Notes: generated by a model not told the origin, from the sequence alone. A DNA stretch of 64,000 nucleotides from Flavobacterium sp. 140616W15 (GCF_003668995.1 NZ_CP033068.1:682001-746000), one strand, 5' to 3'; shown: positions 43,522-52,698, counted from the stretch's first letter. Numbers and translations: made by a program.

Positions 43522-45978
43522 TTAATTATTCTTTAGATGTTTAAAATCAACCTCATCGTCTTTAACCTTTTTCGTTGCTAAATCATGGTAAAACGGAATT
43601 AGTTTTATTTTTAACTCTTCTATTATTTCTGGATCTGTTTTATTCTCTTTCATCATTTTAAAGAAGTGATTTAATTCTTGTTTATTAAAACTGGAAAGAT
43701 TTTCGTTTTTATGAATATCATCTGCAGAAGTATTGGCAAGTATTGAAATCTCACTAAGCATCCATCGATGAATTAATAAAGGTTGTAGCTTTTTATTTTT
43801 TCTTTCGACTAATTTTAAATAAGATTTATAGCTAATTTTATCGGTTGCATCTTGTTCACTGACCCCATGCATCTTATGTTTATTAACTCTTCCTAATGCC
43901 ATAACATAATCATTTTCAAACCCTGCGTCTTTGCGAATCATTTCTTGATCTAAACTCTGTACCGTTTCAAGAATATATTTGTTGTATTGGTCTAAGATGT
44001 CATTATTTAAATCATACTTTTTCAGATAAATCAACGCTTTTTCTTTAAAACTTCCATCTTCTGGAGTTAGAGTCGTAAGTGTTAACAAATGTTGCAGTTC
44101 ATCCGAATCTTCCTTTGGAATCGGTCGTAATGCAAGTTGAAGTTCTTCTAACTGTTTTATGATTTCATTTCTAGTTCCTTTATAAGTCTTGTCTTTGTGC
44201 TTTATTTCTAAAATAGGATCTGAAACAATTTTGACTTCTTCTTTAGGCTCTTTTTTGGCTGGTAGTTTTATTTTATCCAGTGAATAAGAATAATTTAATG
44301 TAGCAGTTAAATCATTAAATTTCTTCGCATTAGAACTACTCCTGAACATTGAAATAATACTCATATTCAAGTTGTGTTTTTCGAGTAACATATAACTATT
44401 GTTAAACTTAACTCCAAATACAGAACTCGAATTCATATTTGACTGAGAATTATTGTAAAGCACTCCAAAATTTGTATTTAGCTTATCTTTGAACAACTTC
44501 TTAGAGGCTCCAACGGAACCTCCAATCGAAGAATTACTATTTTGACCTACCTCATTATTGGTGTAATTAAGAGAGCTGTTTAATGCTACTTTAGTTCCGA
44601 TAAAATTTACGGAATGGGACAAATTATAATTCTGCACAGTACTGGCTTGTCCTTTTCTTATAATACCTCCCTGTTCATTTGCCTGACCAGCAATACTATA
44701 ATTGAAATTGAAATTTTGATTTCTCTTTTCCCCAAAAGCATAGGACATATTTACATTAGCATTTTGGGATAATTGTCTATAATCTAAAGTATCAGACTGT
44801 ACTACATTTGGATTATTTATAAGCTCAAACTGATCTAATTTTTTATTTGTGTAAGTAGAGAAATTCGAATAACTACCCGAAATAGTAAGTTGATCTGTTA
44901 CTGTGTAATTCATATTAATGGAAGCTACAACCCGCTTAGTATCCTGTTTTTTAGCTTTTGCTAGATCATCTCTTTGAAATCCTAAACTGGTAGAAACTGT
45001 AATTTTATCCTGATAAAAAGGACGTAAAAAACGTAAAGCAATGTTTTCTAAATCATTATTAAAATATAGCGCGCCCAATGTATTATAGTTAGGATCAATA
45101 CGCTCGTACGTTAATCCTATGACACTCTTTTGGATGTTATAATCAAAATTAACATTAAAGGCGTTCATATAACTTGTACTTTCTTTGGCAGAAAACAACT
45201 TGTCCCTAAAACTTCCACCTGAAAGATTTTTACTTCGAGTATCATCCGTTAAAACAGACAAAGCATACTCAACATTAAAGTTTAAATTTTTTAATAAAGA
45301 GGTACTAAAGGTCAAACTATTTACAAAGTTTTCTTTTGGTGTCACTCCCTTATCACTCATCATGTTTAGAGAATTAACATTGTCTTTGGCATAAAAACCA
45401 ATCCAGCCAATTTTATATTGTGGTTGCTCAAAACCTATTTTTGCTCCGTAACCAAAACGCTGATACACTGGAATTCCTCCCATTGCATTTTCTTCAGAAA
45501 CGGCTTTAAGTAATTGTCCTCCCATTAAAGTGACTTTAAAAGGGCTTCTTGGAGTAAGTTCCAAACCAACTCCTTTAAACGGAAAACCACTTAAGGTATA
45601 AGGAGAAAAGGTCATACTTACATTACCGATATAGGCTTTTACCCATTTGTATTTGGGCATAATACTTAATCGATTAAAATCAAACGGGGCTGTATAACCT
45701 AAATTATTTCCTTGATTGGTAATACTATAAAATAATGGAACATTAAAATTAAAAGCACTAATATTTAAACTCCCTGAAAGCAGATAAGTAAAAGGCTCAC
45801 GTGTATTTGGCATATTAGAATTATAATACATCATATTGGCATTAATAGTACCTGTAACATTAAAATTGGGCTTATAAAAACTCTCTAAATCCACATCTTG
45901 GGTATATCCTTTGCTGCAAATACAACAGGCAAAAACGATACATAACCAAAACAAGATATTTTTATTCTCTCTCTTCAT
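43522..45978 (-). CDS. Predicted outer-membrane beta-barrel protein, 818 aa
   Basis: A signal peptide (MKRENKNILFWLCIVFACCI, then CSKGYTQ) is followed by about 530 residues of alternating amphipathic strands (for example GVGLELTPRSPFKVTLMGG and NVNMSYAFGEKRNQNFNF) typical of a large barrel. The C-terminal 230 residues are helical and charged (for example KTDPEIIEELKIKLIPFYHD), an unusual periplasmic extension. No TonB box or plug domain is visible. It lies 7 bp from the PKD lipoprotein gene and is likely co-expressed. The function is unknown; a surface-export or anchoring role is a hypothesis. Confidence 0.75.
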   Translation of the reverse strand: MKRENKNILFWLCIVFACCICSKGYTQDVDLESFYKPNFNVTGTINANMMYYNSNMPNTREPFTYLLSGSLNISAFNFNVPLFYSITNQGNNLGYTAPFDFNRLSIMPKYKWVKAYIGNVSMTFSPYTLSGFPFKGVGLELTPRSPFKVTLMGGQLLKAVSEENAMGGIPVYQRFGYGAKIGFEQPQYKIGWIGFYAKDNVNSLNMMSDKGVTPKENFVNSLTFSTSLLKNLNFNVEYALSVLTDDTRSKNLSGGSFRDKLFSAKESTSYMNAFNVNFDYNIQKSVIGLTYERIDPNYNTLGALYFNNDLENIALRFLRPFYQDKITVSTSLGFQRDDLAKAKKQDTKRVVASINMNYTVTDQLTISGSYSNFSTYTNKKLDQFELINNPNVVQSDTLDYRQLSQNANVNMSYAFGEKRNQNFNFNYSIAGQANEQGGIIRKGQASTVQNYNLSHSVNFIGTKVALNSSLNYTNNEVGQNSNSSIGGSVGASKKLFKDKLNTNFGVLYNNSQSNMNSSSVFGVKFNNSYMLLEKHNLNMSIISMFRSSSNAKKFNDLTATLNYSYSLDKIKLPAKKEPKEEVKIVSDPILEIKHKDKTYKGTRNEIIKQLEELQLALRPIPKEDSDELQHLLTLTTLTPEDGSFKEKALIYLKKYDLNNDILDQYNKYILETVQSLDQEMIRKDAGFENDYVMALGRVNKHKMHGVSEQDATDKISYKSYLKLVERKNKKLQPLLIHRWMLSEISILANTSADDIHKNENLSSFNKQELNHFFKMMKENKTDPEIIEELKIKLIPFYHDLATKKVKDDEVDFKHLKNN

Positions 45979-45985
45979 TTATTGG

Positions 45986-47329
45986 TTATTGTTTTTGTAC
46001 TTTGATATCGCATAAAATATAAGAACCAGTTCCGTTCTTTACCATATCTTTAATTTTGATGGCTCCTTTTCGTCCGTCTTGTGTTTTAAACAGAATGATT
46101 TTTGGATAAGTAAAGCCAAATTGCTGTTCGCCAGCTGCGTTATAATTTATATTTAAAGATTTTATCGGGGTATCATTTACCATCGCGTCAAATTGGGTTT
46201 CGGTGAAATTTAAACCACAATTACACAAATTTTGGGAGTTTATAAAAATGGTGCTTTGTGCATTTTGGAGTGTTAAAAAACCATAATTGTTCACTTGATC
46301 CGGCGATATAAATCTGTTGTAGGTAAAATTGTTGTTCAAGCCCTGAAAAACAATATCAATTAAATTGCTATTTTGATCGTTGATTTCATTTGCCTTGTAT
46401 ACCTGTCTGGTTATTGTTGAAAACATTGCTCCAATAGTATTGTTATTATGAGCTGAATTAATTCCCAATTTAACATTGGTCAAAATACGCAGATTCGTAT
46501 TAGGCAAAACTGTAATAGTGGATTTAAAAATATGACTTGCCTTATCATTAATAGCTTCTAATGTAACTTCATGACTACCTGCACTTGCGAAGACAACCGT
46601 AGGATTTTCTTCTGTTGATGTCGCTGGATTTCCGCCTGCAAAAGTCCATTTGTAGTTTGTCGCACTAGTAGATTTATTAGCAAAATGTATTGTAACTGGA
46701 GCCTGGTAATCATCATCATCAAATTTTGGTTCGTAGGTGAACAAACTCACTAAATAGGGAGCCACAGTGATTGTTTTAGTTTGTTTTTGTGATTCAAAAC
46801 CATTAGAAACTGTTAGCGTTATTGTGTGTTCACCAGGAGTTGTAAATACAGCATTTGGAGGTGTTTTTCCTGTAAAACTTGTAGGGATTCCGTCTTGAAA
46901 GTCCCACTGAAAAGTTAATCCTTCCCCAGGGGTAGTATTCTTTAGAACAACTTCAACCGGAGAATAATTACTCTTAGTAATTTCATGGGTAAACTGAATG
47001 TTGATTCCGTCTTTTATAACAACGGTTTTACTAAATTCTTTATGCTCTCCATCTACATTTGATGCTTTGAGTTTTATGGTAAACGTTCCTTGTTTATCAT
47101 ACAATATCTCTCCAGGATTTTTTAAAGATGAACTACTTGGATTGCCTCCTTCAAATGTCCATTCATACGTATCTGCTCCAGTGACTTTATTGTCTATTTT
47201 GATAATAACAGGAATTGATTCATCCTCATTTACATACGAAGTCGTAAAATCACCTTCTAAGGCTATAGAAGTTTCCTGATAACACGAAGTAATAACAATA
47301 AATAATAGTAAGAGTAAAGTTTTTTTCAT
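45986..47329 (-). CDS. PKD-repeat lipoprotein
   Basis: A 447-aa lipoprotein. MKKTLLLLLFIVITSC gives a signal with lipobox Cys at residue 16, which fixes the start at 47329, 26 codons into the longer frame. Three PKD domains follow, with motifs YEWTFEGGNP, FQWDFQDGIP and YKWTFAGGNP and turns such as GEHTITLTVSN. A unique 170-residue C-terminal domain ends it. PKD domains mediate surface protein-protein or glycan contacts. It probably sits on the outer membrane next to the barrel encoded immediately downstream. Confidence 0.83.
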   Translation of the reverse strand: MKKTLLLLLFIVITSCYQETSIALEGDFTTSYVNEDESIPVIIKIDNKVTGADTYEWTFEGGNPSSSSLKNPGEILYDKQGTFTIKLKASNVDGEHKEFSKTVVIKDGINIQFTHEITKSNYSPVEVVLKNTTPGEGLTFQWDFQDGIPTSFTGKTPPNAVFTTPGEHTITLTVSNGFESQKQTKTITVAPYLVSLFTYEPKFDDDDYQAPVTIHFANKSTSATNYKWTFAGGNPATSTEENPTVVFASAGSHEVTLEAINDKASHIFKSTITVLPNTNLRILTNVKLGINSAHNNNTIGAMFSTITRQVYKANEINDQNSNLIDIVFQGLNNNFTYNRFISPDQVNNYGFLTLQNAQSTIFINSQNLCNCGLNFTETQFDAMVNDTPIKSLNINYNAAGEQQFGFTYPKIILFKTQDGRKGAIKIKDMVKNGTGSYILCDIKVQKQ

Positions 47330-47387
47330 TCCATTTATTTTAAAACAGTACAGCTTTTTAGGGCTGTAATGTTTTTTTAATCTGTTT

Positions 47388-48428
47388 TTATTTTTCTGCT
47401 GTTGCAAATTTTGTTTGGAAATCTGAAATTTTGATAAAATCAGAATTTGTCACCAAATACAAATCATTGTTTTTAATCTTAAAACTTTTAAGAGAACTAA
47501 AATCAACTGTTAATTTAATTGAAGAATTTTTACCAAATGCAGCCACTTTTAGTTCTCCATCTTTAAAAAGTGACCAAGTATTATCCACAAGGTTCAATTT
47601 ATAAATTCCTTTTCCTTTTAATACTAGCAAATCATTTTTTGAATCAAAAACAATATCTCGAAAAGAATTATCATCATCTGTTGTTGAAAGTAAAGTTGAG
47701 ACTTTCCATTGATTATTAATATATTCCAATTTTCGAATATTGGAGCTGATTAAAGTATTCCCAGTATATAAATTGTCTATGAGATATAAAGTATTATTAT
47801 GAGAAATTATTTTAGATACGCTTCCGAACCCGGCATCTAAACCTGCTCCATCGACAATCTCTTTTTTACCTGAACCTGCAACAAAAACGTCGGTATTTAA
47901 TTCCGGGAGAAATCTTTTTATTTGGCTATTGTCCTGATCAAATACAAAATATGTGTTATCATTGTTTTCAGTAATTGCTCTAAGCCTAATTTTGTTGGCA
48001 AACGGAGAGCTGATTGGTTTCATTGTATAAAATAGATTTATTTCTTTGTAGTTATTCTCGAAACGAAATATTTTATCATCATCGGATGTTATTATCAAAA
48101 AATCTCCCGTAGGTGTAACTGCTAACTTACTTGATAAAAAATTATAATTATTTATTCCTTTTAGTAATGTTAAATTTCCATTCTTATCAATTTTTTGAAA
48201 TTTAACAGGATAATCATTATCATTAGGTGTTTGTCCTACAAAGAAAGCAGTATCATCATTGTTTATCACAAAATCGTCAACACTATGTACAATAAAGTCT
48301 GCTTTAATTTCTCCTTTTTGTAACTCTTCTGCTTTTCCTGAATTATCATTATTGTCTGAATCTGAGCTACAACTGCCCAATAACATAAAAAGTTGTAATG
48401 CTACCACTACTAAAAATCTCTTTTTCAT
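47388..48428 (-). CDS. Lipoprotein with predicted beta-propeller
   Basis: A 346-aa lipoprotein. The signal MKKRFLVVVALQLFMLLGSC ends in lipobox Cys 20, followed by SSDSDNND, an acidic start resembling the surface lipoprotein export signal of Bacteroidota. The rest has repeated NxxLYLIDN / DLLVLKGKGIYKL strands consistent with an NHL or SMP-30-like propeller. I do not recognise a named family. It is 25 bp from the preceding secreted-protein gene. Confidence 0.78.
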   Translation of the reverse strand: MKKRFLVVVALQLFMLLGSCSSDSDNNDNSGKAEELQKGEIKADFIVHSVDDFVINNDDTAFFVGQTPNDNDYPVKFQKIDKNGNLTLLKGINNYNFLSSKLAVTPTGDFLIITSDDDKIFRFENNYKEINLFYTMKPISSPFANKIRLRAITENNDNTYFVFDQDNSQIKRFLPELNTDVFVAGSGKKEIVDGAGLDAGFGSVSKIISHNNTLYLIDNLYTGNTLISSNIRKLEYINNQWKVSTLLSTTDDDNSFRDIVFDSKNDLLVLKGKGIYKLNLVDNTWSLFKDGELKVAAFGKNSSIKLTVDFSSLKSFKIKNNDLYLVTNSDFIKISDFQTKFATAEK

Positions 48429-48453
48429 CTTTATTTAATTTCTGTTAACTTAA

Positions 48454-49302
48454 TTATTTTCTGTTTTCTAAATATTGACTCCCTAAAGTGTATCCGTTAC
48501 CAACAAGTACTCTCACAATATTCATTGCAGTTATATCTTTGCTCATTCTATATCCAATCGGATTACCTCTATTGTCAAAAGTGGCTTTAAAAACCTTATT
48601 ATCAAACGTAATAAGTTCTTGATTTAAAAATTTATCATAGCCTGAAACCATAGCAGCTTTTGCATACCAAGTAGCAATTTTATAATTATCTAAATCCATA
48701 ATTTCATACATTAACTCTCCATTTGTTGATGGGGATGTCATCCTGATATAGCCTATTCTTTTATCTAAAGGATCAGGGTTTTGCGCTTTTATGCTGTAAA
48801 TAGTTCCTGCGTCATCAATAGCTAATTGATGAGTATCTGCGATAGCACTTGCATTGTTTATCACACTTTGATCTCCCAAACGTTTTTTAGCAATACCTGC
48901 TGATTCTCCGTTAATAAAACTTTCCGTAGTTTCTTTATTTAAACCTTCAGCAGTTACTAGATTTCTATCCATGAGCTCGTAAACAATGCTTCTATCATAA
49001 TTAAAGGCACTAAATTTTCTACTCTTATTCTTAAATTCTAATTCATTCGACTTTCCTGTTGCCTCATCTTTAATTTCTATCCATGGTAGCGTCATAGATG
49101 GTGCATTTGGAGCATCCTTTAATTCTGCAGTAATAACATAGCTTTTATCTAAACTGTAGATTTTAAAAACAGGTTTTTTACCCTCTATATAACCAATTGT
49201 TTTATCATCTAATTTGATTTCTCCTTTATCGATCTTTAGCTTTTGTGCAAAACTGCTAATGCTTATTAGCACAATTATTAGGGTTAAAATATTTTTTTTC
49301 AT
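48454..49302 (-). CDS. Secreted protein of unknown function, 282 aa
   Basis: The signal peptide MKKNILTLIIVLISISSFAQ fixes the start at 49302, 18 codons into the longer frame. The mature part is mixed alpha/beta, with GEIKLDDKTIGYIEGKKPVF near the N-terminus and a C-terminal helix region. I do not recognise a family. It is the first gene of the envelope block and is separated from the immunity-like gene upstream by a 209-bp gap. Confidence 0.72.
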   Translation of the reverse strand: MKKNILTLIIVLISISSFAQKLKIDKGEIKLDDKTIGYIEGKKPVFKIYSLDKSYVITAELKDAPNAPSMTLPWIEIKDEATGKSNELEFKNKSRKFSAFNYDRSIVYELMDRNLVTAEGLNKETTESFINGESAGIAKKRLGDQSVINNASAIADTHQLAIDDAGTIYSIKAQNPDPLDKRIGYIRMTSPSTNGELMYEIMDLDNYKIATWYAKAAMVSGYDKFLNQELITFDNKVFKATFDNRGNPIGYRMSKDITAMNIVRVLVGNGYTLGSQYLENRK

Positions 49303-49423
49303 GTGTAATTTTTTAGTTTCCATTAATTTATTTGTTATTTGGTAGCCTTCATTCAAAAAGGTATGGTTTATTCCTTAATTTAATCTGTATTTTTTCTTTG
49401 CATATTCATTCACGAGCAAAATA

Positions 49424-49433
49424 CTCGCGCGAG
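49424..49433. repeat. GC-rich palindrome at the seam between toxin array and envelope block
   Basis: CTCGCGCGAG is a perfect 10-bp palindrome in AT-rich DNA, flanked by a CGAG/CTCG pair and two GCTAGG copies (49433-49438 and 49448-49453). It lies in the 209-bp gap after the last immunity-like gene. It could be a recombination remnant or a hairpin; no function is proven. Confidence 0.4.
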
Positions 49434-49511
49434 CTAGGGATAATCTTAGCTAGGAAACTAAAAAACGTAACTCATTGTATTTTCATCAAATATTTACTTT
49501 TTACTTTAATT

Positions 49512-50021
49512 TTAAGGTTTTTCCGAAAATAGTTTCAACAACAAACTATAATCTTCAAAAAGTTGTTTTAGTTTATATTCTTCATATAATGCAGTAAAAT
49601 TTATTTGATTTATTAAATCCTCAAAAGTTTCAAATGGAATATGAACTTTTGTTCCTCTTGAACTTCTCGTATGTAGTAATAATTCTTTTTCACTATACAA
49701 CAAATAATACATACGAAATAGTATTTTATCCTCTTTATTAAGAGATAAATATTCACTAAAAATTTCCTGTTCATTAATTGTTCTAATAAAAAACAATACT
49801 TTTTCTAAAAAAACAATAATTTGTTTTTCATATTCAATTTCTAAAGAAGCCCCATCGAATTTAATATTTATTAAATAAGATTGCTTTTTATCCTGAAACT
49901 TTTCTTCATCAGTCATTAATTGCCAACTTTTATGTTTATCAATCATTTCGATAAACATGATTTCATCTAGACTTATATTTTCTTTTTTATAAATTTCAAG
50001 AATACTTTTTAAATTATGCAT
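49512..50021 (-). CDS. Candidate immunity protein, copy 2
   Basis: A 169-aa soluble, mostly helical and acidic protein with no signal peptide. Its C-terminal half aligns with the 171-aa protein encoded at 52728-53243: LLYSEKELL matches LLYCEKFLI, HIPFETFEDLINQIN matches HVPYEIFEPLIEKIN, and LFEDYSLLLKLFSEKP matches LFKEYKKMTKLYNEEP. It closes the deaminase-like toxin cassette, 5 bp after a small gene. The immunity role is inferred from size, position and the paralogue that overlaps a toxin gene. Confidence 0.7.
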   Translation of the reverse strand: MHNLKSILEIYKKENISLDEIMFIEMIDKHKSWQLMTDEEKFQDKKQSYLINIKFDGASLEIEYEKQIIVFLEKVLFFIRTINEQEIFSEYLSLNKEDKILFRMYYLLYSEKELLLHTRSSRGTKVHIPFETFEDLINQINFTALYEEYKLKQLFEDYSLLLKLFSEKP

Positions 50022-50026
50022 AATAT

Positions 50027-50290
50027 TTATTTTTCTGTAGGAGGAAAAGGGTAGTCAGCTATTGGTAACCAACTTTCTTTACTTTTCGCCAAATAATATT
50101 GAATTTGTCCTAATTCGTATGAATACTTGTGTATTAATTGAGCAGAAGTATCTTTAAAATCAATATAAACAAATGGAGAACCGTCAATAATTTCATCTGT
50201 AACATCAATATTGGTGTTATTTTCTTTATTAAATCTGTATGTATATTGTCGTGCTGCAATTGGCGCATACATTACCTGTGTAACTTTCAT
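50027..50290 (-). CDS. Small protein after the deaminase-like toxin, 87 aa
   Basis: An 87-aa soluble protein (MKVTQVMYAPIAARQYTYRF...) lying 4 bp after the broken toxin gene. I do not recognise a family. Its position makes it a candidate immunity factor for that toxin. It has no signal peptide, as expected for a cytoplasmic immunity protein. Confidence 0.62.
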   Translation of the reverse strand: MKVTQVMYAPIAARQYTYRFNKENNTNIDVTDEIIDGSPFVYIDFKDTSAQLIHKYSYELGQIQYYLAKSKESWLPIADYPFPPTEK

Positions 50291-50294
50291 TTTT

Positions 50295-51099
50295 TTAGTA
50301 TTTTAAATTATCGATCAATACAATATCTACATTCGGAAACATCTTACTGAAATCTTGAATCACACCCTGACAAGAAGTGCAGTATGTCAATTCCGAAACA
50401 ATTTTTAATTCCCCTGTGATATTATTATAAATTTCTCCTTTTTTTGCACCTAATGAGTGAGCAATTTCTGAAAGCATTACATACTCAGTATCTTGGTTTC
50501 TTAACCAAGCATCATTCGTATTTACTCCTCCATCTTTATCAACCTTATATGCGTTGAAAATCTGTTCTTTATCGAAAATGTCACCACTTTTTCTAATCTC
50601 ACTTTTATCAAATATCAAATTATCAATTTTGCCTTCTAAATAGGCTTTATTTTGTTTTTGCAAATTTGCAATTGCCTTTTTTGTTCAATTTCAGGTAAAC
50701 CAGATTTTTTAATTTTATAAATTTCTCCTTGTATATACTCATTAACTATTTTTTTGCAAGTGAATATTCTTGTGAAGACCCTCTTAATATTTTTCCATCT
50801 ATTACAAGTCTTGTTGGAACCTTCCCAACATCTCCTAATGCTTTCCATTTCGTATATCCTCCTGCTTTTTCAATAGCATCTAGATTTTTGGAAACCAAGC
50901 TTAACTCACTAATTTCTGTACGTAGTGTTGGAGCCTCTTTTTCTAATATTTGCCAAGCTTTAAAACCAGAGCTTTCATTAACGAATTCTTTAAATTCTTT
51001 ATTGGTTTTTGACAAGTCATCTGCCAATACATTAAGAGGACATTGTGCAAAAGAAACCAACGAATAGAATACAAGAAATAGGGTTATTATCCTTTTCAT
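50295..51099 (-). pseudogene. Secreted deaminase-like toxin, broken by two single-base losses
   Basis: The start MKRIITLFLVFYSLVSFAQ is a signal peptide. It is followed by LADDLSKTNKEFKEFVNES and GGYTKWKAL, a linker I associate with Bacteroidota toxin tails. Frame is lost at T7 (50749-50755, A7 in the gene) and again at T6 (50677-50682). One extra A at each gives a continuous 268-aa protein. The C-terminal domain has DTEYVMLSEIAHSLG and TYCTSCQGVIQDFSKMFPN, a DxE plus CxxC zinc pattern like deaminase-fold toxins (Toxin-deaminase, BURPS668_1122 type). As read, the toxin domain would not be made from this start. Confidence 0.7.
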
Positions 51100-51103
51100 A
51101 GTA

Positions 51104-51625
51104 CTACAGTTTAATTTCTTGTTCTTCATCTTCATAGTTTTTTAGATTTTTAAATGCCAGTAGGAATCGTCCATCGGATAAATAAATATCATTTAATATA
51201 ACACTCCCAAATTCAAAAGAAGTATTTGTAATAGTTCCGCTTTCTAAATTAATTTTATAAACACTTCTTTCATGAAGAATAATCAAATTGTTATCAAAGA
51301 AATAGTTTCTCACAAAATCATTGTTTTGTGGTTCGATAGGTGATTTATACTCTTTAAATTCTTTTGATTGGGTATTGTATATTACAGGATTGTATTTTGG
51401 AATATAAATATATTTTCCGTTTTCTGATTCCATTTTAAAAAGGTTAAGGTCTACAAAAAGCCCTTCAAATTCACATTTTAATAATGGATTATTGACTTTT
51501 TGGTTATCAACAATAAAATCGAATTTCCAAAACATTCTCCCATAATTAAGTTCCTCTAATTCTGTAGCAAGAATTTCAGTATTACTTTTTAAAGCTTTGT
51601 ATAAGTGTTGACTATCTAATTTCAT
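51104..51625 (-). CDS. Unknown 173-aa protein in the toxin array
   Basis: A soluble 173-aa protein rich in beta-strands (for example GKYIYIPKYNPVIYNT and NNLIILHERSVYKINL). Its start overlaps the preceding small gene by 4 bp, suggesting translational coupling, and its stop is 4 bp before the broken toxin start. No family is recognised. It could be an immunity protein for a toxin that is now lost. Confidence 0.65.
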   Translation of the reverse strand: MKLDSQHLYKALKSNTEILATELEELNYGRMFWKFDFIVDNQKVNNPLLKCEFEGLFVDLNLFKMESENGKYIYIPKYNPVIYNTQSKEFKEYKSPIEPQNNDFVRNYFFDNNLIILHERSVYKINLESGTITNTSFEFGSVILNDIYLSDGRFLLAFKNLKNYEDEEQEIKL

Positions 51626-51972
51626 AATTCTCCTTTCATAATATCTCGACCATTTTTAAGGCTTTTTCCGTTTTCATCGTTTCCATGTTCTCCTTTTAAT
51701 TCTCCCATATTTCCTGTGAAATGATTGGTATTTATACTTTTATTTAATTTTTCATTTTCTGCCTTTTTTTCTTCAGAAGTCATTGATTCAAACTTATCCT
51801 TTTCGATTTTCCTTGATAATTCAATATGTTTATTATGAACTTCTAATTTTTGTTCTCCAGTTAATGTATTAGAGAATTCTATCCAATTAATCAAATTGGA
51901 ATCGTCTTCAGCCATTTGAGCTAATAAGATAATTTCTTTTTTAGGAAATTTTTTTATATCTAACATAAACAT
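51622..51972 (-). CDS. Small charged protein with duplicated N-terminus, 116 aa
   Basis: The N-terminal MFMLDIKKFPKKE and ILLAQMAE match the protein encoded at 52492-52698, with a short in-frame gap. The rest is highly charged and ends in NHFTGNMGELKGEHGND, whose GNMGE also occurs in the 126-aa protein at 52110. The family is unknown. It overlaps the next gene by 4 bp. The shared N-terminal DNA is part of a direct repeat. Confidence 0.6.
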   Translation of the reverse strand: MFMLDIKKFPKKEIILLAQMAEDDSNLINWIEFSNTLTGEQKLEVHNKHIELSRKIEKDKFESMTSEEKKAENEKLNKSINTNHFTGNMGELKGEHGNDENGKSLKNGRDIMKGEL

Positions 51973-51976
51973 TTAA
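51906..51976 (-). repeat. Direct repeat, copy A (N-termini of duplicated small genes)
   Basis: Shares CTTCAGCCATTTGAGCTAAT and TTTTTTAGGAAATTTTTTTA plus the following ATATCTAACATAAACATTTA with copy B at 52617-52703. Copy A lacks 15 bp in the middle. The two copies lie about 710 bp apart in the same orientation. Confidence 0.85.
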
Positions 51977-52109
51977 TAATCAGTGCTAATGTTTTTTATA
52001 CGGATCTTTTTTATACAAATCAGAAACATTTTTATATGTATCTCTTAAATCTTGTAATTTGTATTGCACATAAAATGTTGTATTTTCTAATTAAATAAAA
52101 ATATTAATA

Positions 52110-52490
52110 TTATATTTTATTACCACTTTCATCGTATCCTGGAGGCCAAACTCCATATTTATCCTTATACTGTTGTGGTGTTTCAGGTTCTCCCATATTG
52201 CCGTAGAATTCGGCAGGATCAGCATTTTTTACAAACTCATACCAGTCTTCTTTTTCTTTCTTTCTTTGCTCCTCACTTTTAGAGTCTTCTTTAGCTTGTT
52301 CGATGGCTCTTTGATTTTCATCAAACTTATCTAAGATTCTCCTTAATAAAGAATAATTATTATCTACAAGATAAAAATAAATGTCGCCCCATTCTGATGA
52401 CTGTGGAGACTCTAGTGCCATTTTAACTAAAATATTAAATACATCTTCTGTAATAATTTCAGGAAGCTCATTAATTGTTATTCGTTTCAT
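52110..52490 (-). CDS. Unknown 126-aa protein in the toxin array
   Basis: A soluble, charged protein. The N-terminal half is helical (MKRITINELPEIITEDVFNI), a Lys/Glu-rich coiled stretch follows, and the end reads FYGNMGEPETPQQ and then YGVWPPGYDESGNKI. It begins 1 bp after the preceding gene. No family is recognised. The GNMGEP motif links it loosely with the 116-aa protein at 51622. It lies inside the two direct repeats, so it could have been gained or lost as a unit. The 137-bp gap after it (51973-52109) holds only a roughly 30-codon remnant frame ending DLYKKDPYKKH. Confidence 0.65.
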   Translation of the reverse strand: MKRITINELPEIITEDVFNILVKMALESPQSSEWGDIYFYLVDNNYSLLRRILDKFDENQRAIEQAKEDSKSEEQRKKEKEDWYEFVKNADPAEFYGNMGEPETPQQYKDKYGVWPPGYDESGNKI

Positions 52491-52491
52491 T

Positions 52492-52698
52492 TTACAATAT
52501 TTCTATAAAGTCAACATAATATACTTTCATCCCGTCCATAGTTTTGTGTACACCATTCTCAATAACCGGTATTGGTTCGGATACTTGTTTAAGTTTCTCA
52601 GAGTTTAATAATACTTCTTCAGCCATTTGAGCTAATAAGATTAATTCCATTTCAGATAATTCTTTTTTAGGAAATTTTTTTATATCTAACATAAACAT
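52492..52698 (-). CDS. Small protein with duplicated N-terminus, 68 aa
   Basis: A 68-aa protein whose N-terminus (MFMLDIKKFPKKELSEMEL, then ILLAQMAEE) matches the gene at 51622. It ends VHKTMDGMKVYYVDFIEIL, different from the copy. It lies 29 bp after the first immunity gene and 1 bp before the 126-aa gene. The function is unknown. Confidence 0.58.
   Translation of the reverse strand: MFMLDIKKFPKKELSEMELILLAQMAEEVLLNSEKLKQVSEPIPVIENGVHKTMDGMKVYYVDFIEIL

Noticed and set aside
50636..50848. A separate 70-aa minus-strand gene between the two toxin frames
   Set aside because: Its first half is an out-of-frame reading of the toxin linker and its second half continues the toxin; it is explained by the two base losses.
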